A stretch of DNA of 5,633 nucleotides, taken from the NCBI GenBank assembly GCA_001563325.1, contig LRSK01000128.1, positions 1 to 5,633 of the forward strand. Direction: 5' to 3'. The DNA comes from Candidatus Thorarchaeota archaeon SMTZ1-83. Its GTDB lineage: Archaea; Asgardarchaeota; Thorarchaeia; Thorarchaeales; Thorarchaeaceae. The notes under the pieces are model-generated. The model was not told where the DNA came from and did no database searches. It worked only from the letters and a program-made list of their open reading frames with translations. A program made the translations under genes and the position numbers. Of the stretch, positions 1-5,633 are shown in pieces (position 1 is the first letter of the stretch; each line of letters begins with the position of its first letter).

Positions 1-940
1 CTTCGGACATCCTCACTCCGCCTTGCTCATCACAGGACCTAGAGATTACCTCGAGCATCTTTTCGACAAGATCGTGGTCTCCCGAACATCCGAAAAGGAC
101 TGCCATGGATAATTCCTCGGGAATGGGAGTCTTTGAACGCTCCATATATTGAACCAGCGACCTCCTATCAAATGCATAGACAGTTTCAGGCCAACACCCA
201 GCACCATGAACTCGCTTGCACGCTTCCATTGCTGTTGTTATGTCAGAGAATGCGTAGCTGACTCTATCACGTGTTGCAGGAAGAGGGTAGACTTTGAGGA
301 TTGCCTCTGTGATTATACCGAGAGTCCCTTCAGCACCCAAGAAGAGATTCATGAGGTTGTGAGATGGAACTGAGAGATAGCTCTTTCCGCCTATCCGGAC
401 TCGCTTCCCAGTTCCAAGCACTACTTCAACGCCCACAACCTGGTCGTAGGCATATCCATACTTTGCTCCAAAGATACTGATGCCCATGCAGCTCAGAGCC
501 CCTCCGATGGTAGAAGAGAGGCAGCTTTCTGGTTGATGAGTAAAGAAGACTCCATGTTTCATGGCTGCGGCTTGTACCTCAGCCATGGTAGCTCCGGCCT
601 GTACAGTAATTGTGAGGTTATCTGGGTCAACTTCAAGGACTTGATTCAAGCGCTTGGTGTCAAGAACAATTCCACGATGGACTGCAAGAGGGTTTCCTGA
701 CATACTTGTTCCTGCCCCCCAGGTATAGAGAGGCATCTTGAACTCATTCGCCAAGGCAATTATCCGCTCAATCTCGTCAACTGACCCTGGTTTCACAACA
801 AAATCAGGTGTATAGTCATCTGCAATGCCTTCTATAGAGTAGTCCTTTGAATACACAAGCCTATCACAGAGTTCTTCGGTCACATATTCCGGGCCTATTA
901 TTGCCCTGAGCTGCTGGTATAATGAGGTGGGAGCAGACAT
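1..940 (-). CDS. FAD-binding oxidoreductase, GlcD / D-lactate dehydrogenase type (3' end cut by window)
   Basis: Flavoprotein of the family that includes glycolate oxidase subunit GlcD and D-lactate dehydrogenase, which oxidise 2-hydroxy acids with FAD. The frame reads from ATG at 940 for 313 codons to the left edge without a stop; relatives are about 450-480 residues, so roughly the last third is missing. Residues 45-183 match the PCMH-type FAD-binding fold: VVKPGSVDEIERII (48-61), GAGTSMSGN (75-83, pyrophosphate-binding loop), STIGGALS (143-150) and YGYAYDQVVGVEVV (161-174). GAEGTLGIITEA (202-213) is the family signature leading into the FAD-oxidase C-terminal domain, which starts near residue 217. 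The start is chosen because the N-terminus aligns well with relatives; no convincing Shine-Dalgarno precedes it, and an ATG 7 bases upstream is out of frame. The gene is divergent from transketolase. The family is clear; the substrate (glycolate, lactate or another hydroxy acid) cannot be decided. No visible signal peptide or membrane segment. Confidence 0.9.
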   Translation of the reverse strand, partial: MSAPTSLYQQLRAIIGPEYVTEELCDRLVYSKDYSIEGIADDYTPDFVVKPGSVDEIERIIALANEFKMPLYTWGAGTSMSGNPLAVHRGIVLDTKRLNQVLEVDPDNLTITVQAGATMAEVQAAAMKHGVFFTHQPESCLSSTIGGALSCMGISIFGAKYGYAYDQVVGVEVVLGTGKRVRIGGKSYLSVPSHNLMNLFLGAEGTLGIITEAILKVYPLPATRDRVSYAFSDITTAMEACKRVHGAGCWPETVYAFDRRSLVQYMERSKTPIPEELSMAVLFGCSGDHDLVEKMLEVISRSCDEQGGVRMSE

Positions 941-986
941 ATGCCATCAAACCTAGGAGATGTAATCAGGGTTAGTCGAAGCCAAG

Positions 987-999
987 TAATATCATTATT
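987..999 (-). promoter_or_regulatory. Possible TATA-like box for the FAD oxidase gene
   Basis: On the minus strand this reads AATAATGATATTA, the most A/T-rich spot in the 941-1152 divergent region. It would place transcription start about 20-30 bases before the ATG at 940, an ordinary archaeal leader. Assigned by composition and distance only. The rest of 941-1152 holds no gene that I can support. Confidence 0.3.
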
Positions 1000-1106
1000 G
1001 AATTGGTCCACCCACTTCCTGATGATGACTGAGGGCAACAGTTGTATAGGGGTTGTTCTCTACGCGGTCATGATGCAAGACCTACATGTGAGTGGGATTG
1101 CGAACC

Positions 1107-1116
1107 TATTAGAATA
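1107..1116 (+). promoter_or_regulatory. Possible TATA-like box for transketolase
   Basis: TATTAGAATA lies about 25 bases upstream of the GAGAGG ribosome-binding site. Transcription from here would begin near 1135 and give a short leader that just contains that site. The match to the archaeal TATA consensus is loose. If correct, it also excludes the longer in-frame reading that begins at 1042. Confidence 0.25.
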
Positions 1117-1138
1117 GATGTACCCACCTACCATTCTA

Positions 1139-1144
1139 GAGAGG
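1139..1144 (+). promoter_or_regulatory. Shine-Dalgarno site deciding the transketolase start
   Basis: GAGAGG ends 8 bases before ATG 1153. The motif and spacing match those before the TFB-like gene at 5181. It supports ATG 1153 over the in-frame ATG at 1042, which would add 37 residues unlike any transketolase. Confidence 0.65.
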
Positions 1145-1152
1145 CGTCCTGC

Positions 1153-3165
1153 ATGTCAGAATTGGATGATCTTCAGAACCGGGCAATCAATACTATTCGC
1201 TTCTTAGCCGCCGATGCCGTTCAGAAAGCAAACTCGGGGCACCCAGGCATGCCCATGGGCACTGCAGCTTTGGCCTATACCCTATGGACGAGACATCTAC
1301 GCTTTAATCCACGGAATCCTGAGTGGTCGGACCGCGACCGTTTCGTACTATCTGGCGGACACGGCTCTATGTTGTTATACGCGCTACTTCATCTCACAGG
1401 ATATGATCTATCACTCGATGATATCAAGAACTTCCGACAGTGGGGTTGTCGTACTCCAGGCCATCCTGAAAACTTCTGCACGCCCGGAGTGGAAGTCACA
1501 ACTGGACCGCTAGGTCAAGGTATGAGTAATGCACTTGGCATGGCAATTGCAGAGAGACATCTCGCAGCATTGTTCAATAGACCAGACCATGAAATCGTCA
1601 ATCATTACACCTATGCTATAGTCACTGATGGAGATTTGATGGAAGGGCTCTCTTACGAAACTGCATCGCTAGCAGGACACCACCAACTAGGCAAGCTGAT
1701 TCTGCTATACGATGATAATCAAATCTCAATTGATGGCAGTACTGATATTACATTCACTGAGCATCGCGGAGCCCGGTTTGAGTCACTCGGTTGGCATGTG
1801 CAATCAGTCGCTGACGGCAATGATGTTGTTGCAATCGACCAAGCAATATCAAACGCAAAGAGAGACCAACGACCTTCAATTATCATGGTCCGGACCCACA
1901 TCGGTTATGGCATGCCAAATAAACAGGACACAGCGAAAGCACACGGGGAACCTCCGGGCGATGATGAGCTCGATGCGGCTAAGAACAACCTCGGTTGGCC
2001 TTTAGAGCCGCGTTTCTTGATTCCAGATGATGTCTTGGAGCACTTTCGAGAAGCCATCACAAACGGAGAAGAACTGGAAAATGCATGGCATGTGAGGATG
2101 GAAAACTATCGGAAGGAACATCCAGATTTGGCTGAGGAATTTGAACGCCGATTATCTGGCAGGCTTCCCAAGGATTGGGACAAGAATCTTCCGATCTATG
2201 AGGCTGACGAAACTGGTGTCGCTACAAGAAACCCCTCAGGCGATGTGATTAACGCACTTGCTCCTCATCTACCGGAGCTTTTTGGTGGATCTGCAGACCT
2301 TACAGGCTCGAATAAGACATGGATAAAAGACCAACCAGCCTTTCAGAAGGATTCCCCGGAGGGGCGGAACTTCTTCTTCGGTATCCGCGAACATGCAATG
2401 GGCGCAATTGTCAACGGCATGTCTGCACATGGTGGATTCATCCCTTACGGAGCTACTTTCTTGATCTTCTCAGATTACATGCGACCAGCCATTCGTCTCT
2501 CCGCCCTCTCGAAGCATAGAAGCATCTGGGTCTTCACTCACGATAGTATAGGTGTTGGCGAAGACGGACCAACCCATCAACCCGTGGAGCAATTAGCCGC
2601 CTTGCGCGCCATACCAGACCTTGTTGTTCTTCGTCCCTGTGATGCAAATGAGGTGGTTGAAGCATGGAAGATAGCAATCAACCGATCAGGAGGACCCACA
2701 CTGATATCACTTACTCGACAGAAGATACCAATCCTTGATCGCAACATCTACAGCCCTGCTAGCGGGCTTGGCCGGGGAGCTTACGTACTCACCGACTTTG
2801 GAGATGGTCCACTCGATATTATCATGATGGCAACAGGTTCGGAGGTTAGTCTCATCACCAAGGCTGGAGAGAAGCTTGCCCAAGACGGTGTCAATGTCCG
2901 GTTGGTTTCTTTTCCCAGCTGGGAGCTGTTTGGAGAGCAGGGTGAAGACTATCGTAACTCTGTCCTTCCTCCTGATGTAAAGGCGCGTTTGGCCGTTGAG
3001 GCTGGAAGATCGCAAGGTTGGGAACGTTGGGTTGGTGACAAGGGAACAATAATGGCAGTGGAAAAGTTTGGTGCTTCCGCTCCGGATAAGGTCGTATTCG
3101 AGAAGTACGGTTTCACTGTTGATAATGTCATTATGCATGTCAGGGCATTACTTGAAGGAAAATGA
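1153..3165 (+). CDS. tkt: Transketolase, full-length single chain
   Basis: Thiamine-diphosphate enzyme that moves two-carbon ketol units between sugar phosphates in the non-oxidative pentose phosphate pathway; cytosolic. At 670 residues it has the normal length of bacterial and eukaryotic enzymes. Domains in order: pyrophosphate-binding (about 1-320), pyrimidine-binding (about 355-525) and C-terminal (about 540-670). Visible catalytic and binding residues: H30 in SGHPG, H70 in GGHG, H104 in TPGHPE, GPLGQG (118-123), the ThDP/Mg motif from DGDLMEG (159-165) to DDN (N189), H264 in AHGEP, the catalytic glutamate E413 in GIREHAMG, and [11 protein letters not shown] with D471 and H475. The C-terminal [10 protein letters not shown] and FGASAP motifs are intact, so it should be active. 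The start at 1153 rests on GAGAGG 8 bases upstream and on family length. VTDGDLMEG and STDITFTE resemble bacterial enzymes. Many archaea instead carry split two-gene transketolases. The stop lies 16 bases from the convergent regulator's stop. Confidence 0.97.
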   Translation: MSELDDLQNRAINTIRFLAADAVQKANSGHPGMPMGTAALAYTLWTRHLRFNPRNPEWSDRDRFVLSGGHGSMLLYALLHLTGYDLSLDDIKNFRQWGCRTPGHPENFCTPGVEVTTGPLGQGMSNALGMAIAERHLAALFNRPDHEIVNHYTYAIVTDGDLMEGLSYETASLAGHHQLGKLILLYDDNQISIDGSTDITFTEHRGARFESLGWHVQSVADGNDVVAIDQAISNAKRDQRPSIIMVRTHIGYGMPNKQDTAKAHGEPPGDDELDAAKNNLGWPLEPRFLIPDDVLEHFREAITNGEELENAWHVRMENYRKEHPDLAEEFERRLSGRLPKDWDKNLPIYEADETGVATRNPSGDVINALAPHLPELFGGSADLTGSNKTWIKDQPAFQKDSPEGRNFFFGIREHAMGAIVNGMSAHGGFIPYGATFLIFSDYMRPAIRLSALSKHRSIWVFTHDSIGVGEDGPTHQPVEQLAALRAIPDLVVLRPCDANEVVEAWKIAINRSGGPTLISLTRQKIPILDRNIYSPASGLGRGAYVLTDFGDGPLDIIMMATGSEVSLITKAGEKLAQDGVNVRLVSFPSWELFGEQGEDYRNSVLPPDVKARLAVEAGRSQGWERWVGDKGTIMAVEKFGASAPDKVVFEKYGFTVDNVIMHVRALLEGK

Positions 3166-3181
3166 GATAGCAGAAGCGGAA

Positions 3182-3826
3182 CTAGGCCAGTGTTTCAGCA
3201 AACTCGGAGATGATTCTTCGCTCCGCACGTCTTAATCGTTCTTGCATCGCAACGCGTTTGATGCCAAGTTTCCGGCACATCTGATCAATTAGCGATTTGC
3301 GAGGCATCTCATAGTATCCAGACTGATATGCTAGAAGAAATGCCTCTTGTTGCTTATCGGTTAACGCGACCCTAAAGGAAGCTGTTGGCTGGGATTTCAG
3401 TCGCCTGATGCGAACATGAGGGAACCGAGTTCGCAGTGAACGGATTAACTCGCTCAGAGTTTCTTGAGTTGGCGCCAAGATGGTATGATATTGTAGGCCA
3501 TGTTCCACAATAATAGGTAGACGTGTCATGCATCCACTCGCTAGGATTGTTTCATGTATCGAAGGCCGATTTAACTTATGAATCACTCTTGTCCAATACG
3601 CTTCTTGAGACCTATGCAGAATATCCACTTCCTTAATACTGGGGGAGCCTTTGAGACCCTTGATATAGTCCTGAATCGCTTCTTCATCTCCCTTCGAAGA
3701 TTCAGCTATTCCAAATCCTGTATCCCCGTTTATAGTCACAAGTGTCACACGAACAGGTATTTTCCGAGTGAGGTCGCAGGAGTAGTAGTCCTCAGCACCA
3801 ACCTCGATTGTGCACTGAATCACCAT
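3182..3826 (-). CDS. HTH_10 (bacterioopsin-activator type) transcriptional regulator
   Basis: Predicted DNA-binding regulator of 214 residues. The C-terminal HTH_10 domain (about 155-206) is clear: it opens with LTDKQQEAFLLAYQSGYYEM (155-174) and ends with the recognition segment GIKRVAMQERLRRAERRI (188-205), close to the family pattern ending in ERLRRAE. This family is essentially archaeal and is named after the halophile protein Bat. The N-terminal 150 residues resemble the alternating strand-helix sensor region of such regulators; I see no cysteine cluster, GAF/PAS signature or membrane helix, so the signal is unknown. The ATG at 3826 is supported by GGGTG 7 bases upstream. The gene diverges from an EamA transporter 72 bases away (start to start) with an inverted repeat between them, a common regulator/target layout. 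Autoregulation and control of the transporter are inferences. Confidence 0.88.
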   Translation of the reverse strand: MVIQCTIEVGAEDYYSCDLTRKIPVRVTLVTINGDTGFGIAESSKGDEEAIQDYIKGLKGSPSIKEVDILHRSQEAYWTRVIHKLNRPSIHETILASGCMTRLPIIVEHGLQYHTILAPTQETLSELIRSLRTRFPHVRIRRLKSQPTASFRVALTDKQQEAFLLAYQSGYYEMPRKSLIDQMCRKLGIKRVAMQERLRRAERRIISEFAETLA

Positions 3827-3833
3827 TAATATG

Positions 3834-3838
3834 CACCC
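3834..3838 (-). promoter_or_regulatory. Shine-Dalgarno site of the HTH_10 regulator
   Basis: On the minus strand this reads GGGTG, 7 bases before ATG 3826. GGTG can pair with the CACC part of the archaeal 16S rRNA 3' end. It overlaps one arm of the inverted repeat at 3837-3850 by two bases. Confidence 0.5.
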
Positions 3839-3850
3839 GTCTTATGACGG
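3837..3850. promoter_or_regulatory. Inverted repeat, candidate operator between regulator and transporter
   Basis: CCGTC-TTAT-GACGG is a perfect 5-bp inverted repeat with a 4-base centre. It lies between the shared A/T box and the regulator's start codon, and touches the regulator's Shine-Dalgarno. As DNA it could bind a dimeric HTH protein; in the regulator's mRNA it could form a small hairpin. Short repeats arise by chance, so position is the main support. Confidence 0.4.
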
Positions 3851-3864
3851 CATCAAGCTAATCC

Positions 3865-3873
3865 ATAATTAAT
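3865..3873. promoter_or_regulatory. A/T-only box, possible bidirectional TATA element
   Basis: ATAATTAAT is the longest A/T-only run between the regulator and the transporter, and it contains the self-complementary ATTAAT. A start about 25 bases away would fall near 3893 on the plus strand, just before ATG 3899, and near 3844 on the minus strand, giving the regulator a leader of under 20 bases that includes GGGTG. The box overlaps the upstream in-frame ATG at 3872, which argues against that ATG as the transporter start. Confidence 0.4.
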
Positions 3874-3898
3874 GCTTCGTTTAACACAGGCGAACAAT

Positions 3899-4867
3899 AT
3901 GGAAGCAGAACTGGCGCCTGATTCTCTGAATTCGGAATCGGAAACAGCACCAAAACGACACTACAAAGCAGCGGCTGAGGCACTCTTTGTCACAGTTCTC
4001 TGGGCGTCATCCTGGGTCATAATAAAGTTTGGTCTTGAGGGAGAGGGCCTCCCTCCAATCACCTTCGCAGGACTGAGGTACTCTATTGCAGCAGGGATTC
4101 TCCTAGTGATAATCCTGTCAAATCCGATGCATAGAGCTTTGATGAGAAATCAAGACAGACAGTGGTGGCGGACAATCTTTCTTTATGGTGTGGTGTTTGT
4201 AGCCATCACTCAGGGAGCACAGTTCATTGGACTGGACCTTATGGATGCTATTCCTGTGTCAATGCTTCTGAATCTTACACCGATTGTTGTTCTAGGATTG
4301 GGAATTATTTTGCTCAAAGAAGTACCTACAAGGACTCAGATTGGCTTGGTCTTCCTTGTCGTTATAGGCGCGATGATATACTTCTATCCAATTGACCTGG
4401 ACCTCTCTGAAACAGTTGGTCTCATCGTTGTCTTGATTGGTGTGATTGCTAATGCATTCTCGTCCATAATGGGGAGATCAATAAACAGGGAGCGAAACAC
4501 GCCGCCTATTGTTGTCACAGGTGTGAGCATGACAATTGGAGCAGTTATTCTTCTGCTGACTGGCATAGCGCTGGAAGGACTCATAGTTGTCACACCCATC
4601 GCGCTTCTCTATATTATATGGTTAAGCGTCGTCAACACTGCTTTCGCTTTCACTCTATGGAACAAAGCCATGCAGACCCTTCGAGCAGTGGATATCACTG
4701 TGATAAACAGCACAATGCTGCCTCAGATTGTCATATTATCCATAGTCTTCTTGGGAGAAGCTCTTGATCCCTTAGACTGGATTGGTCTGATTATACTTGC
4801 TCTATCAGTGGCATTGATTCAGATGCTTCAAGCTGGACGTGCAGCAAACAACAACAAGTTAGAGTGA
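3899..4867 (+). CDS. EamA/DMT-superfamily transporter, ten membrane helices
   Basis: Predicted cytoplasmic-membrane permease of the drug/metabolite transporter superfamily; substrates in this family range from amino acids to nucleotide-like metabolites, and this one cannot be assigned. From ATG 3899 it has 322 residues, normal for two fused EamA repeats. Hydrophobic helices lie at about 25-46, 53-73, 91-112, 118-139 and 145-165 (first repeat), then 171-192, 202-223, 229-253, 264-285 and 292-311 (second repeat). Family-like motifs are FAGLRYSIAAG in helix 2, PVSMLLNLTPIVVLGL in helix 4 followed by LLKEVPT, and FLGEALDPLDWIGL between helices 9 and 10. The first 24 residues are polar and acidic. 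ATG 3899 is preferred over ATG 3872 because AGG lies 8 bases upstream and 3872 sits inside the A/T box. The gene diverges from the HTH_10 regulator and ends 11 bases from the TFB-like gene's stop. Confidence 0.92.
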   Translation: MEAELAPDSLNSESETAPKRHYKAAAEALFVTVLWASSWVIIKFGLEGEGLPPITFAGLRYSIAAGILLVIILSNPMHRALMRNQDRQWWRTIFLYGVVFVAITQGAQFIGLDLMDAIPVSMLLNLTPIVVLGLGIILLKEVPTRTQIGLVFLVVIGAMIYFYPIDLDLSETVGLIVVLIGVIANAFSSIMGRSINRERNTPPIVVTGVSMTIGAVILLLTGIALEGLIVVTPIALLYIIWLSVVNTAFAFTLWNKAMQTLRAVDITVINSTMLPQIVILSIVFLGEALDPLDWIGLIILALSVALIQMLQAGRAANNNKLE

Positions 4868-4878
4868 AACATCACCCT

Positions 4879-5181
4879 CTACTTCGAGTAATATCCTAGT
4901 CCCTTAGCCAATTCTACGTATCGTTTCCGGATTGTTGCCTGAGACACTCCAGCGAACTCAGCAAGAGAACTCTGTGTCACGCGGTTCTTTGTTAGAATTG
5001 CGGCTACATAGACTGCAGCAGAGGCTTGTCCAATGGGATTTTTGCCTGATGGTATACCAGCCTCTGCAGCACGTTTCATGATCTCTTTTGCCGTTCTCCC
5101 AACAACAGCATTTAGCTCTAGTTCCTTCAAGCATCTGTTGATGAAGGAATCGATTTTGAATTCATCTGTATATTCTTTCAT
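4879..5181 (-). CDS. Stand-alone TFB-like protein: one C-terminal cyclin repeat with HTH
   Basis: A 100-residue protein matching the second cyclin repeat of TFB, the archaeal TFIIB homologue. Full TFB has a zinc ribbon, a B-reader/linker and two cyclin repeats, about 300 residues in all. Here only the last repeat is present: ELELNAVVGRTAKEIMKRA (20-38), GIPSGKNPIGQASAAVYVAA (42-61), then the helix-turn-helix TQSSLAEFAGVSQATIRKRY (69-88), the part that in TFB contacts the BRE element beside TATA. There is no zinc ribbon and no first repeat, and the same frame upstream of ATG 5181 soon meets a stop (TAG near 5225). A strong GAGAGG 8 bases before the ATG marks a genuine start rather than a truncated TFB. 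It may bind BRE DNA, with or without TBP, but cannot recruit RNA polymerase through a ribbon. The role is unknown: competitor, specialised partner or local regulator. Monocistronic. Confidence 0.85.
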   Translation of the reverse strand: MKEYTDEFKIDSFINRCLKELELNAVVGRTAKEIMKRAAEAGIPSGKNPIGQASAAVYVAAILTKNRVTQSSLAEFAGVSQATIRKRYVELAKGLGYYSK

Positions 5182-5189
5182 GCTAATTT

Positions 5190-5196
5190 CCTCTCT
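5190..5196 (-). promoter_or_regulatory. Shine-Dalgarno site of the TFB-like gene
   Basis: On the minus strand this reads AGAGAGG, ending 8 bases before ATG 5181. It shares its motif and spacing with the transketolase site and is the main reason to treat the short TFB-like frame as a complete gene. Confidence 0.65.
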
Positions 5197-5228
5197 AAGA
5201 TTGAATATAAGATGACTGAAAAACTAGG

Positions 5229-5238
5229 TATAGTATTA
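5229..5238 (-). promoter_or_regulatory. Possible TATA box of the TFB-like gene
   Basis: On the minus strand this reads TAATACTATA, preceded by an A-rich stretch that could serve as BRE. Transcription would begin near 5208, giving a leader of about 27 bases that contains the Shine-Dalgarno. TATATT nearer the gene (about 5204-5209) is an alternative but would give an almost leaderless transcript. Confidence 0.35.
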
Positions 5239-5255
5239 GATTTGTTTTCTATTCT

Positions 5256-5271
5256 ATGATTTTCAAATCAT
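5256..5271. promoter_or_regulatory. 16-bp palindrome, candidate operator upstream of the TFB-like gene
   Basis: ATGATTT-TC-AAATCAT is a perfect 7-bp inverted repeat with a two-base centre. It lies about 20 bp upstream of the putative TATA box of the TFB-like gene, where archaeal activators often bind, and on the other side it precedes the right-hand plus-strand frame. The size suits a homodimeric helix-turn-helix protein. Confidence 0.4.
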
Positions 5272-5320
5272 TCAAACTGACATATTAGATGACGTTACTA
5301 ATTGGATTTGAGCAATGTCC

Positions 5321-5367
5321 TCACCGGTTTGTCTGCTCCATCTTTGAATAGCATCACCGGTGAGCAG
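5321..5367. repeat. TCACCGGT repeat pair with nested inverted repeats
   Basis: TCACCGGT occurs at 5321-5328 and 5354-5361, a 33-bp repeat distance (about three helical turns). The second copy is part of the perfect 10-bp palindrome TCACCGGTGA (5354-5363). TCACCGGT at 5321-5328 can pair with ACCGGTGA at 5356-5363, and CTGCTC at 5333-5338 can pair with GAGCAG at 5362-5367, so two mutually exclusive hairpins are possible. GGTGA at 5359-5363 could also act as a ribosome-binding site for ATG 5375. Confidence 0.45.
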
Positions 5368-5374
5368 TACCTAC

Positions 5375-5633
5375 ATGACTACATGGCGTATTCAGGAAAC
5401 GACCGTGGCTATTAGTGCAGTCGTGTGACACAAGACAGAGAGGTATCTTAGAGAATCAGGAGAACTCGCCTATCAGAGGGCACTTCCTCGTGGTCTAGTT
5501 GGAGTTTCCTTTATCGTAGTACTCTGTTTTCATAGCTATCTCCCAATTGACTCATTTCCGATAGGGCCTTCTGCGAACCCTCTCACATCTACTCTCGCAG
5601 AATCAATCCTACTCCTTTTGGGTATGCCTTTCG
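5375..5633 (+). pseudogene. Possible membrane-protein gene start with an in-frame TGA (runs off window)
   Basis: From ATG 5375 the frame reads 17 codons (starting MTTWRIQETT), meets TGA at 5426-5428, then stays open for 68 codons to the right edge. No ATG, GTG or TTG follows the TGA in this frame until TTG and ATG in the last few codons. The part after TGA looks protein-like: a charged stretch (HKTERYLRESGEL), a hydrophobic helix (LVGVSFIVVLCFHSYL) and a second hydrophobic stretch starting at STLAESILLLLG. GGTGA lies 11 bases before the ATG, rather far. I do not recognise the family. It may be a gene with a nonsense mutation or sequencing error, a recoded TGA, a gene using an unusual start, or chance. 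The strand fits the alternating layout of the window. Confidence 0.3.

Noticed and set aside
149..373. A 74-codon, cysteine-rich plus-strand open frame that could suggest a small metal-binding protein
   Set aside because: It is antisense to the FAD oxidase. The cysteines fall irregularly rather than as CxxC pairs, and no ribosome-binding site is evident.
1033..1041. TGATGATGACTGA just upstream (about 1020-1032), resembling C and D boxes of a small guide RNA
   Set aside because: The two box-like strings are adjacent, leaving no room for guide sequence, and no second box pair follows at a suitable distance.
1042..1152. A 37-residue N-terminal extension of transketolase starting at ATG 1042
   Set aside because: The extra residues resemble no transketolase N-terminus. 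ATG 1153 has GAGAGG 8 bases upstream and gives H30 in SGHPG at the usual position.
2707..3138. A 143-codon minus-strand open frame opposite the transketolase C-terminus
   Set aside because: It is fully antisense to conserved transketolase sequence, and its translation has no recognisable domain or low-complexity pattern; it is a shadow frame.
3578..3829. An 83-codon plus-strand open frame opposite the HTH_10 regulator
   Set aside because: It lies antisense to a well-supported gene and its translation resembles no protein family.
3872..3898. ATG 3872 as the transporter start
   Set aside because: It lies inside the only A/T box that could serve as a promoter and has no ribosome-binding site, whereas ATG 3899 has AGG 8 bases upstream.
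5429..5633. A minus-strand gene entering from the right edge
   Set aside because: All three minus-strand frames meet stops within about 35 codons of the edge, and the longest reads as the complement of the more protein-like plus frame.
1..5633. tRNA genes, CRISPR arrays, insertion sequences or attachment sites
   Set aside because: I saw no cloverleaf with a T-loop motif, no spaced identical repeats of CRISPR size, no transposase-like frame and no terminal inverted repeats.

Overview
The window looks like chromosomal DNA from an archaeon. Two of the five clear genes belong to archaeal transcription families: a bacterioopsin-activator-type HTH_10 regulator, and a protein matching the second cyclin repeat of TFB, the archaeal TFIIB homologue. 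Four start codons are preceded by short Shine-Dalgarno-like motifs, GAGAGG or GGGTG being the best, and A/T-rich TATA-like boxes lie at plausible distances. Base composition is moderate, near half G+C by eye. An Asgard lineage such as Thorarchaeota is a guess that the sequence alone cannot prove.

Layout, left to right: (1) 1-940, minus, the N-terminal two thirds of a GlcD-type FAD-linked oxidase, cut by the window edge; (2) 1153-3165, plus, a full-length single-chain transketolase; (3) 3182-3826, minus, the HTH_10 regulator; (4) 3899-4867, plus, a ten-helix EamA/DMT transporter; (5) 4879-5181, minus, a 100-residue stand-alone TFB C-terminal cyclin domain; (6) 5375-5633, plus, a weakly supported membrane-protein-like frame broken by one in-frame TGA and running off the window.

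Strands alternate strictly, so no two neighbours can share an operon. Genes meet in tight tail-to-tail pairs (16 and 11 bp apart) and in head-to-head pairs whose short intergenic regions must hold both promoters. The regulator/transporter gap (3827-3898) has one A/T-only box usable in both directions and a perfect inverted repeat, which suggests the regulator controls itself and the transporter. The gap before the TFB-like gene (5182-5374) has a 16-bp palindrome and a pair of TCACCGGT repeats.

The transketolase serves the non-oxidative pentose phosphate route. The oxidase would act on a 2-hydroxy acid or related substrate. I see no sequence evidence linking these two to each other or to the transporter. 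The most unusual items are the minimal TFB-like protein, the bacterial-style fused transketolase in an archaeal setting, and the TGA-interrupted frame with a possible SD-sequestering leader at the right end.
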